DNA of 64,000 nt from Dethiobacter sp. Lineage in GTDB: Bacteria; Bacillota; Dethiobacteria; DTU022; UBA8154. This document shows positions 9,071 through 17,423 of this stretch, one piece after another. Each line of letters opens with the position of its first letter. Positions within the stretch are counted from its first letter, which is position 1. The position numbers and the translations under genes are program-made. Under the pieces are notes generated by a model. The model was not told where the DNA came from. It ran no database searches and worked only from the letters and a program-made list of their open reading frames with translations. The stretch spans positions 1 to 64,000 of the forward strand of contig QZJM01000004.1 of assembly GCA_003605065.1 (NCBI GenBank), written 5' to 3'.

Positions 9071-10678
9071 ATGTTTATGGAGACAATTCGTTCCAGCACA
9101 ATTGATGCAGCATTTCGACAGGTAGTGGATCAACAACCGGAAAAAACAGCTTTAGTATTTAGAGGAGAGAAAACCACCTTTTCTGAACTGGATATAATGG
9201 TGGAAAAAACTGCCGAGTATCTTTTCAGCAAAGGACTAAAAAAACAAGAAAGGGCTATTATTTATCTGCCCCACATGCCGCAGTGGCTTGCGATCTGGTT
9301 GGCCATGCAGCGTATTGGTGCGGTAGCTATTCCGGTAACTCATTTTTATGGGCACGAAGAACTTGCCTATATAGCAAAAGACAGCGGGGCTGGGACCGTA
9401 TTTTGTACAGACGCAAACCTTGAGCAGGTCATTAAAGCTGCTGCCGATAATCCCTTAAAAAGGATAATTGTTGTGGGAGAAAACTTTACACCGGAGTCAG
9501 TGCAGAACATCGATAAAAATACCACAGAAATAATATCATTTACTGGCATGATCAATGAAAAAACCCCTTCACTACCCCCAATACAGATTGAAGAGAAGGA
9601 AATAGCGGAGATACTTTATACGGGAGGAACTACAGGTTTTCCGAAGGGAGTTCCACTCTCTAACATTCTTTTATTAACGGCAATGGATGTAAAAAGAACA
9701 GAATATGTTTCTCTGACCCCTGCAGGTGAGGGAGTTGCTATCCAGGGGGCGCCCCTTAATCATATCCTCGGTCAGGAAGTGGGGGTTGGCGCTCTTCTTT
9801 CAGGGGATACCTTAATCCTGTTGGCCAAATTGGATCTCGATGATTTATTTGCTCATATCGAAAAGTACAGAGTAACCACTTTCTACGGGACGCCTACACT
9901 CTGCAGAATGATATTAGAGCATGAAAATTTGGGAAATTATGATTTCAGCTCTTTAGGTTATGTCTTTACCGCTGGCGAAGCTTTGCCTAAAGAAGTCGCC
10001 AGAAAATGGGTCGAATTCTTTAAAAAGCCGATTTATAATGGATATGGAAGTACTGAAACATGTGGGGGTATTACAGGAATACCTGTGGGCGTTCCATTTC
10101 CTGAAGGTACTGCCGGAAAAGTAGTATACACTAAAAAAATAAAGCTAATTAATCCGGATACTCTTGAGCCTGTTTCAGCCAATGAGCCGGGAGAACTTCT
10201 GGTTTTTTCTGAAAACATGGTTACCGGTTACTGGAACAAGCCTGAAGAAACTGCCTTGCATTTTGTAACACTTGATGACAGGCTCTGGTATAAAACCGGC
10301 GATATAGTGCGCATAGACGAAGAAGGCTGGGTCTTCTTCGTCGACCGTTCCGTAGATCTGATCAAGCATAAAGGTTACAGAGTAGCCGCCACTAAAGTTG
10401 AATCAGTACTCTACAAGCATAAAGCCGTAGTTGAATGCTGTGTAGTAGGAGTTCCCGACTCCAAATTTGGTGAAACAATCAAAGGATTTGTTGTCTTAAA
10501 AAAAGGCGAAGAAAACGTTACAGATGAGGAACTGATAAACTGGTGCCGTGAAAGTCTTTCTTCGTATGAAGTTCCCGTTCTGATAGAATTTCGCGATACT
10601 TTACCCAAATCAGCTGTAGGGAAAATTCTGAGGAGAAAAGTAAGAGATGAGGAGCGGGCAAAACAGGATACAGCCTAA
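9071..10678 (+). CDS. AMP-forming acyl-CoA synthetase/ligase
   Basis: 535 aa; ILYTGGTTGFPKGVPLS, YNGYGSTETCGG, WYKTGDIVRIDEEGWVFFVDR, LPKSAVGKILRR. Confidence 0.93.
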   Translation: MFMETIRSSTIDAAFRQVVDQQPEKTALVFRGEKTTFSELDIMVEKTAEYLFSKGLKKQERAIIYLPHMPQWLAIWLAMQRIGAVAIPVTHFYGHEELAYIAKDSGAGTVFCTDANLEQVIKAAADNPLKRIIVVGENFTPESVQNIDKNTTEIISFTGMINEKTPSLPPIQIEEKEIAEILYTGGTTGFPKGVPLSNILLLTAMDVKRTEYVSLTPAGEGVAIQGAPLNHILGQEVGVGALLSGDTLILLAKLDLDDLFAHIEKYRVTTFYGTPTLCRMILEHENLGNYDFSSLGYVFTAGEALPKEVARKWVEFFKKPIYNGYGSTETCGGITGIPVGVPFPEGTAGKVVYTKKIKLINPDTLEPVSANEPGELLVFSENMVTGYWNKPEETALHFVTLDDRLWYKTGDIVRIDEEGWVFFVDRSVDLIKHKGYRVAATKVESVLYKHKAVVECCVVGVPDSKFGETIKGFVVLKKGEENVTDEELINWCRESLSSYEVPVLIEFRDTLPKSAVGKILRRKVRDEERAKQDTA

Positions 10679-10747
10679 GGAGAAAAGAAAGCCGCTTCAG
10701 AATCCTAATGAATTTAGATCCTATTATTTGCAGAAAGGCAGTTTGGG

Positions 10748-11023
10748 GTGACCTATATGGCAGAAATGAAAAGAGTAGGTTATAAAGTCATTGGAACTGT
10801 AAAAGAAATAAAAGGCTCATGCAGCGCCGGGCATAGTGTAGGGGACCAGGTCGAATTAAGTATGCACAAAACCGGAGGTTTATGCGGGGCATTGTACAAT
10901 AGCATTTTCCCATATGTAGTTATGCTGCAGATGGGGGGCAGTTTTCCAAAAGAATGGGGAGACCAGGAATCTTCCTTGCTCCAAGAGCTGTCCTTTATTA
11001 GCCGAAAAAGACGCCGAATTTGA
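10748..11023 (+). pseudogene. TIGR04076-like small protein, C-terminus apparently replaced at IS66 junction
   Basis: KVIGTVKEIKGSCSAGHSVGDQVELSMHKTGGLCGALYNSIFPYVVMLQMGGSFP resembles TIGR04076; the expected C-terminal cysteine motif is absent and the sequence runs into IS66 transposase N-terminal coding (frame reading SCPLLAEKDAEFERVYAELEQ). Confidence 0.55.
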
Positions 11024-12052
11024 GAGAGTGTATGCTGAGCTTGAACAGTATAAGGAGAAATATGCCTTTCTTGCCTTGGAGCATGAAAAGCTTAAGAAGA
11101 AATATCGTCGTACAAAAGGCGCTGCTAATACCTACCAGCATATGCTGTTTGGCCGGTCCCCGGAGAAAAGCAGCCCTGAAGAAGCTGTTCCGGAAAAAAC
11201 GGAAACCGGTGCTGCCGATACAGACACTACTCCCAAAACCGGCCGCAAGCGCGGTGCTAAGCCGGGGCACAAAGGCCACGGGCGCAAAATACCTGAGAAC
11301 CTGCCGGTAGTATACCGGACCATAGAGGTCCCGGAAGAGAACCGTTTTTGTTCCATCTGCGGCCAGGAATGTGAGGTGGTACCCCTTACGGAAAACTCCA
11401 GCGAAATTGATGTTGAGATAAAAATGTGCCAGGTAGTAACTGTCCGCCAGCGGGTAAAACGCACCTGTGACTGTGAAGAGGCCGGACCCCGGTTTATAAC
11501 GGCGCCAAAGCCGCCTAAGGCCATACCCAAAAGCAAGTTCAGCCACAACCTTTTAGCCCTGTTTATCGTCCTTAAATTTATGTTCCCGGTCCCCGTAAAC
11601 CGGATTTTGGACCTTTTAGGTCTGCAGGGCGAGACCATCTCTGCCGGCTCTGTAAGCGGCGCTTTTCGAAAATGTCTGGAGCTTTTCGAGCCGCTTTACC
11701 AGGCGCTGGCCGAAGAAAGCAGGCGTGAAAAGCGCTGGAACGCGATGAAACAAGCTGGATGAGCTTTATCCAGCTCCCCGGCAAAAAGAACTATCTTACC
11801 TGGATGTGGGTCTTCGTCTCCCAAAAGGTCATTTTGTATATCTGGGACCCTTCCCGTTCCAGCAGTGTCCCTTTAGCTCACTTGGGCCATCTGGCAAAGG
11901 GGGTTTTAACCGCTGACCGCTACGGTGCGTACAAGAAGCTGGTCAGCATGGTCCCGGGCCTTACTATCGCCTTTTGCCGGGTCTTTCTTTACCCATTACA
12001 AAAAGATTTTAGAGAACTGCTTTTAAAAGAACCGGAAGACTGCTCAGATTGA
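10970..12052 (+). mobile_element. Decayed IS66-family transposase (TnpC-like)
   Basis: ORF 11028-11762 (LFGRSPEKS, RKRGAKPGHKGHGR, C..CG zinc motif) continues in another frame as ORF 11759-12052 (TWMWVFVSQKVILYIWDPSRSS..LTADRYGAYKKL); frameshift near 11744 and no intact C-terminus. Confidence 0.85.
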
Positions 12053-12089
12053 ATTAAATACCTGGTTCACTGAATATATACTCAAAATG

Positions 12090-12656
12090 AGGTAAAAGAC
12101 TATTTTGAGGAGTTGGAGCAAAGCAAAGAATGGGAAAACATCCACAAACAGACCTCACCTGAAAATGCAGAAGTAGCCAAGGCCGGCGAGGATCTAGGGG
12201 TTCATCAAACTCTTGAAAAAGGCCATGGACGAATCGAAAAACGAACCTATTTTTACTCCACAGACCTTGATTGGATGATGGATGCCAAACGCGATTGGGA
12301 AAAGCTCACGGGAATCGGAAAGGTCGTCCGGGAAGTGGAATATATCGCAGAGCCAACCAGAAGAACAACTTATCGGCAGCGTGAACAACGTCAACGATTT
12401 TGCTACCGCAGCCCGGCATCATTGGGGCGTGGAGAGCATGCATTGGAGTCTGGACGTCACGTTTGGGGATGACCGAAATCAGGCTAGGGAATCGGTGTCG
12501 GCCCACAATATGGCGATTGTAAAACGACTGGTTTTCAACACTCTTAAAAACGAAAAGAAAATCCAGCCAAAAATGAGCAAACCAAACAAGCGGATAGCGG
12601 CAACGGATCCCGAGTATCGGGATGTTTTGATTAATTTAAATTTCAAAGAATGCTAA
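12090..12656 (+). mobile_element. Decayed ISAs1-family transposase C-terminal portion
   Basis: KGHGRIEKRTYF..DLDWM, then in a second frame NDFATAARHHWGVESMHWSLDVTFGDDRNQAR..NMAIVKRLVFNTL; broken across two overlapping ORFs. Confidence 0.85.
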
Positions 12657-12950
12657 AGTATTTCTACCCTGAATAGGGGAGAAACTCCGTATACATAGAG
12701 AGGGTTCGCTTCAGATAAAATAGCCCATCGTTCTAAGAGCAATCTCGAAAACGATATGCTTATTTTGTCATGCCAGAGTAGCAATGCACCACGGTCCAGT
12801 GTGTTAAGGGGAGCGTAGTCTTGACGCAGAAGCCTCACACTCCCAGAGGCAAAATTACACGTTACAGTGAAAATGGATTACTGCGAATGGGACCACGATT
12901 TGGAAGAAAATGGGTTCATGAATTATCTCTGCTATTGATATGGTTTTTAA

Positions 12951-12979
12951 TTGACAAGCCCTTTTTCTTGTGATACAGT
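12951..12979 (+). promoter_or_regulatory. Sigma-A type promoter for the cold-shock gene
   Basis: TTGACA (12951) - 17 nt - TACAGT (12974), followed by a hairpin and RBS TAGGAGG. Confidence 0.65.
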
Positions 12980-13033
12980 ACCTTCTGTGAGTCCCAACCT
13001 CACAGATTTAATTTTTAGGAGGTATGCGATTTT

Positions 13034-13231
13034 ATGTTGGGTAAAGTAAAGTGGTTTAATAAGGAAAAAGGTTATGGATTCATTGAAAGAGCGGATGGAG
13101 ATGATGTCTTCGTCCACTACTCTGCCATTCAGGAAGAAGGTTTTAAGAGTCTGGCTGAAGGGGAAGAAGTAGAGTTTGATATTGTAGAAGGAAGCAGGGG
13201 ACCTCAGGCAGCTAATGTTGTCAAGGTGTAG
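13034..13231 (+). CDS. Cold-shock protein (CspA family)
   Basis: 65 aa; [30 protein letters not shown]. Confidence 0.97.
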   Translation: MLGKVKWFNKEKGYGFIERADGDDVFVHYSAIQEEGFKSLAEGEEVEFDIVEGSRGPQAANVVKV

Positions 13232-13290
13232 TTGCGAGGTGCGGGATACATTGGAAAAATAAACTGAGTAGTACCTAACCTCGGGTAGTA

Positions 13291-13322
13291 AGGGGGACAA
13301 TTATATGTCCCCCTTTTATTTT
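13291..13322 (+). terminator. Rho-independent terminator after the cold-shock gene
   Basis: GGGGGACAATTATATGTCCCCCTTTTATTTTT stem-loop with T run. Confidence 0.85.
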
Positions 13323-13422
13323 TAAAAATACTAATTTTGTTGATATGAAGGATTTTCCTATTCAATAGGGAATATTATAATGTTAAGCGGTATAGATAAG
13401 AAGTGGAAAGGAGCAATTTTTA

Positions 13423-13962
13423 ATGCTGATTAATATCCGGGGCAAAAACATGGAGATCACTCCTGCGCTGCAGGAATATGCTGAAAAAAGATTAAGCAAG
13501 CTGGATAAATTTCTTAACCCTGAAGCTGATGTTCAGGCCACCTTGAGTGTGGTAAGGGAAAACCATATTGTAGATGTTATTATTTCCATTGGTGGTTTAC
13601 TGTTAAGAGGAGAAGAATCAACTCAGGACATGTATGCTTCTATTGATCTGGTTGTTGACAAGCTTGAACGCCAGATGCACAAATATAAAACGAAGATTAA
13701 CCGCAAACTGCGGCAAAAAGGACTCAGAGAATTAAATGAAAAATATGTCAGCCAGGCGCTGGCGCGGGATGAAGAAATAGAACCACGTGTCGTGAAAACG
13801 AAACGTTTTGTTATGAAACCCATGCCACTGGAAGAAGCTGTTTTGCAGTTAAACCTTCTTGGCCACGACTTTTTTGTTTTTACCAATGCAGAAACCGAAG
13901 AAATTAATGTTCTATACAAACGCAAGGATGGTAATTACGGACTTATTGAACCCATGGAATAA
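13423..13962 (+). CDS. hpf: Ribosome hibernation promoting factor, long form
   Basis: 179 aa; HPF N-terminal fold plus C-terminal dimerisation domain (RFVMKPMPLEEAVLQLNLLGHDFFVFTNAETEEINVLYKRKDGNYGLIEP). Confidence 0.96.
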   Translation: MLINIRGKNMEITPALQEYAEKRLSKLDKFLNPEADVQATLSVVRENHIVDVIISIGGLLLRGEESTQDMYASIDLVVDKLERQMHKYKTKINRKLRQKGLRELNEKYVSQALARDEEIEPRVVKTKRFVMKPMPLEEAVLQLNLLGHDFFVFTNAETEEINVLYKRKDGNYGLIEPME

Positions 13963-14024
13963 GCGGGATGATTTTAAAGTTATTTCCGGGCTATCCCGGT
14001 TGCTTACAATTTTAAAAGCCCTGT

Positions 14025-14045
14025 AAACCGGCGAAAGCCGGTTTT
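14025..14045 (+). terminator. Stem-loop / probable terminator between hpf and the next gene
   Basis: AAACCGGC-GAAA-GCCGGTTTT with GNRA loop, preceded by CCGGG-CTAT-CCCGG hairpin at 13987. Confidence 0.5.
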
Positions 14046-14071
14046 CCACTGTTGAAGGGAAGTGAGCACTT

Positions 14072-15193
14072 ATGGATGATGCAGTAAGCGTGGTTATTTT
14101 TGAAGGAGGAGAACCTTCCGGTGAGATCGAAAAGATGATGGTAGATGTACGCCATGCCGTCCTGCTGGATAATATTAATAAGATGAAGCAGGTGGACCAG
14201 ATAGGTTCAATTTACCTTTTGACCAATTATCCCCGGTTGGTTGGAGAAGCTGAGCTTTTAGGGGTCAAAGTCTTGGAAAACCAGCTTTCTGAAAAACAAT
14301 TTCATTTTGGTAAAGTGTTTTCTGACCTTATTAACAAGGAGAAGCTGGAAAATGTTTTTTATATGGGGGGGGCAAGTATTCCCCTGGTAACAGTTCAGGA
14401 ATTAGAGGAGATCTGTGCTCTTTTGTTGAACTCTCCGGCTATAATATATGCTAATAATGCTCAGTCTGCTGATATTATTGCCTTTACTCCCGGTAGGCTT
14501 ATTAATAAAATAGAACCACCCATGATGGATAATATGCTGGGTTTCTCCTTGAGGGACGGCACAGGTGTGGAGCAGAAACTTTTTCGAAATACTTCGGGGT
14601 TGCTGTTTGATTTGGATACACCGGCTGATTTACTTGTCCTGGCCGGTAGTCCCCTGGCGGGACCACATACACGCCAGGTGATGAACAGTTTAAACTTGGA
14701 TCTTTCCCGCCTGAAAAGAGCCAAGGAAGTTCTTCGTGGGGATTATGAAGAAGTAGTGCTCCTGGGAAGGGTGGGGGCACCGGTAATAGCGCATCTTAAT
14801 CAAAACCTGAAAGTCCGCTTGCGCATTTTTTCCGAAGAGCGGGGCATGAAAGCTCTGGGACGTGAAGGGCGGGGTGAAGCAATTTCGCTTATGGGTTTTT
14901 TCCTGGAGGAGGTTGGTGCCCGGAAGTTTATAGACTACCTGGAGAAGGTTGCTCAGTGTGCCTTTTTGGATACGAGAGTTCTCATGGTGCATTTAAAGCA
15001 AAAGCTTTCGGCTGAAGAGCGTTTTCTCTCTGACCTGGGTTGCTGGCAGGAGATCAAGAATCCCGTTATAAGAGAATTTACCAGGGCTGCAGTAGAGTCT
15101 AAGATACCGGTTGTCTGTGGTGCGCACTCCCTGGTTCTCGGCGGTTTATGGGCCCTGGTGGATGAAATAGGGCCTACACACAACTACTGGTAA
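14072..15193 (+). CDS. Hypothetical protein with MobA/NTP-transferase-like N-terminal region
   Basis: 373 aa ORF directly upstream of hisD-like gene; FYMGGASIPLVTVQELEEI resembles the middle of MobA-like nucleotidyltransferases; C-terminal half not recognised. Confidence 0.5.
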   Translation: MDDAVSVVIFEGGEPSGEIEKMMVDVRHAVLLDNINKMKQVDQIGSIYLLTNYPRLVGEAELLGVKVLENQLSEKQFHFGKVFSDLINKEKLENVFYMGGASIPLVTVQELEEICALLLNSPAIIYANNAQSADIIAFTPGRLINKIEPPMMDNMLGFSLRDGTGVEQKLFRNTSGLLFDLDTPADLLVLAGSPLAGPHTRQVMNSLNLDLSRLKRAKEVLRGDYEEVVLLGRVGAPVIAHLNQNLKVRLRIFSEERGMKALGREGRGEAISLMGFFLEEVGARKFIDYLEKVAQCAFLDTRVLMVHLKQKLSAEERFLSDLGCWQEIKNPVIREFTRAAVESKIPVVCGAHSLVLGGLWALVDEIGPTHNYW

Positions 15194-15224
15194 AAAACAA
15201 TATCATGGACAAGGAGGTTTATAT

Positions 15225-16532
15225 ATGAAATTATATAATCTGGCCGCTCTTACAGAACAAGAGTACAGAAATTTGCTTCGCCGATCGGAGACGGATATTA
15301 CAGAACATTTTCCCCTGGCTATGGAAGTAATTAAACGTGTCCGGGAAGAAGGCGATAAAGCTGTGCTGGATTATACCCTGCGGTTCGACGGTGTTTCCCT
15401 GGAAGAAAAAGGGCTGCAGGTTACGGAAAAAGAAATTGAAAAAGCTTATGAGGAGCTGGACAACCTTACCGGGGATACCCTGCAATATGCTGCGGCGAAT
15501 ATTAGAAAGTTTCACCAGCAGCAGCTTCCAACAGAAATGTGGGTAAAGGAAATAGATGACGGCTTGCTGGCCGGAGAAAAGGTAACTCCTATTTCCGATG
15601 TTTGCCTGTACGTTCCCAGGGGCAAGGGAAGTTTTCCTTCTGTCATGCTGATGCTGGGAATACCCGCCGTAATATCAGGAGTTCCCCGGATTGTTGTTTG
15701 TACTCCCCCGGCAGAGGATGGTGGAATAGATACGGCAACCCTGGCGGCAGCACATATTGTAGGGATTAGGGAAATTTACAGGATTGGGGGAATGCAGGCC
15801 ATTGCTGCCGTTGCTTTCGGAACGGAAACCATTCCCCGCTGCCGTAAAGTTATTGGGCCGGGAAATGCATATGTTAATGCTGCCAAAAGGCTGCTGTACG
15901 GGGTGCTGGATGTCGGCCTGCCGGCAGGCCCCAGTGAGGCTATCATTCTTGCCGACAAGCTTGCCGATCCGCATCTTGTCTCCCTCGATTTACTGATTGA
16001 AGCGGAACATGGGCCCGATTCCGCGTCTTTACTGGTTACACATTCTGAGGAACTGGCCCAAAAGGTTACCAGGCTTATTCCTGAGCTGATCCAAAAATTG
16101 CCCCTGGAGAAACGCCGTTTTGTGGAAAAAGTCTTTAACAATTACGGAGGTATTGTTTTAACTGCAAAGCTGGAAGAATCAATTCGTTTTGTCAATGATT
16201 ATGCCCCCGAACACCTGGAAATTTTAACTTCTGACCCGTTTTCACTTCTTCCCCGCATTAAAAACGCAGGAGAAATCCTGCTGGGTCCTTTTACTCCCGT
16301 AACCCTCTGTAATTTCTTGCTTGGCCCCAACGCTATCCTGCCTACGGGCTCCTTTGCCAAGACTTATTCCGGTGTTTCCGTTCATGATTTTTTAAAGCGT
16401 TCTTCTTTTGGGTATGTTACACCGGAAGGCTTTGCCAGAGTTAAGAAAGAGGCCATACATTTTGCGGAGGTTGAGGGTTTCTGGGCTCATGCCATGGCAG
16501 TGAGGGAGAGGGCAGCATTATTTTCATACTAA
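15225..16532 (+). CDS. Histidinol dehydrogenase family protein (HisD-like, divergent active site)
   Basis: 435 aa full-length HisD fold: GPGNAYVNAAKRLLYG, PAGPSEAIILAD, EAEHGPDS, APEHLEI, GPNAILPT. Substitutions at presumed Zn and substrate residues (see findings). Confidence 0.9.
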   Translation: MKLYNLAALTEQEYRNLLRRSETDITEHFPLAMEVIKRVREEGDKAVLDYTLRFDGVSLEEKGLQVTEKEIEKAYEELDNLTGDTLQYAAANIRKFHQQQLPTEMWVKEIDDGLLAGEKVTPISDVCLYVPRGKGSFPSVMLMLGIPAVISGVPRIVVCTPPAEDGGIDTATLAAAHIVGIREIYRIGGMQAIAAVAFGTETIPRCRKVIGPGNAYVNAAKRLLYGVLDVGLPAGPSEAIILADKLADPHLVSLDLLIEAEHGPDSASLLVTHSEELAQKVTRLIPELIQKLPLEKRRFVEKVFNNYGGIVLTAKLEESIRFVNDYAPEHLEILTSDPFSLLPRIKNAGEILLGPFTPVTLCNFLLGPNAILPTGSFAKTYSGVSVHDFLKRSSFGYVTPEGFARVKKEAIHFAEVEGFWAHAMAVRERAALFSY

Positions 16533-16755
16533 TGCCCACGACCCTTCGGGTCAAAACAAAGATGGATGAAAATGATCTTTGTTCTGAGATGAAACGTAGA
16601 GCTTTCAGAGCGGAACTCGTAGCTCCGCTTCAGCAAACGCTGCTCCTAAAACCTGTCTCAAGCGAACCCTTAAGCGAGCACCAACCTTTGCCACCCCACT
16701 TCATACCGGAAGGAGGTATCCGGGGAAGGCCGTTCCTGGCTTTTACCGGGAAAAT

Positions 16756-17385
16756 GTGCAGGTAATATCTGAAAGGAAAACTGCAGAATCGGAAATTGTC
16801 GTGAAACTTGATTTTGGCCCCCGCTATGCCAACCCCAAAAAAGGTTTAAGAACAACAATGCCTTTTTTGAATCACATGCTTGAACATGTTATCGGGCGAG
16901 GGGAGTTCAACCTGGAAGTAAGCGTGGAATTAAAGGATTTTTACCTCTCTCATGTTATTTGCGAAGATATAGGCATAACTATGGGAAAAGCTGTTAAAGA
17001 ATATGTGGAGTTAAGGCTTGAAGAAGGCCTGGCAGGTTATGGTTTTGCCCTGGCTGCCATTGATGAAGCCCTGGCCCAGGCCGTAATCAGTTTTGAAAAC
17101 AGGGCTTTTTTAGATTTTTCCCACCGCGGGATAATAATTCCTGCACAAACCGAGAATACAAATTCAGAGGACCTTAAGACTTTTTTTGAAGGGTTTGTCC
17201 AGGGAGCCTGCTGTACGCTGCACCTGGATGTCTTAAAGGGAGAGAACGGTCACCATATTTGGGAAGCAGTATTTCGCTCTTTTGGAGAAACTCTTTTTCG
17301 GGCTCTGGCGCTAAGGGAGTGGAGAAAGGGTATTACTTCGGGGGTTGCGGGTCCTATACAGGTAAATAATTTTTCCAAAAAGTAA
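16756..17385 (+). CDS. Imidazoleglycerol-phosphate dehydratase-like protein (HisB-like, divergent)
   Basis: 209 aa; PFLNHMLEHVIGRGEFNLEV, CEDIGITMGKAVKEY, IDEALAQA, TLHLDVLKGENGHHIWEAVFRSF match the HisB framework; first DDHHTVED motif is degenerate. Start (GTG) uncertain. Confidence 0.75.
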   Translation: MQVISERKTAESEIVVKLDFGPRYANPKKGLRTTMPFLNHMLEHVIGRGEFNLEVSVELKDFYLSHVICEDIGITMGKAVKEYVELRLEEGLAGYGFALAAIDEALAQAVISFENRAFLDFSHRGIIIPAQTENTNSEDLKTFFEGFVQGACCTLHLDVLKGENGHHIWEAVFRSFGETLFRALALREWRKGITSGVAGPIQVNNFSKK

Positions 17386-17423
17386 GTTTTAAAATTATTT
17401 TTCGGTATGCGGAGGAAATAATT

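Noticed and set aside
12653-12860. Possible IS200/IS605 TnpB 3' end with omega-RNA-like sequence (GGGAGCGTAGTCTTGACGCAGAAGCCTCAC)
   Set aside because: Only a vague resemblance to TnpB C-terminal coding; no RuvC motifs or conserved ORF, so not called.
16532-16765. 77-aa ORF between hisD-like and hisB-like genes
   Set aside because: Composition follows hairpins (inverted repeats) rather than protein-like sequence; overlaps the hisB-like start; treated as structured non-coding DNA.
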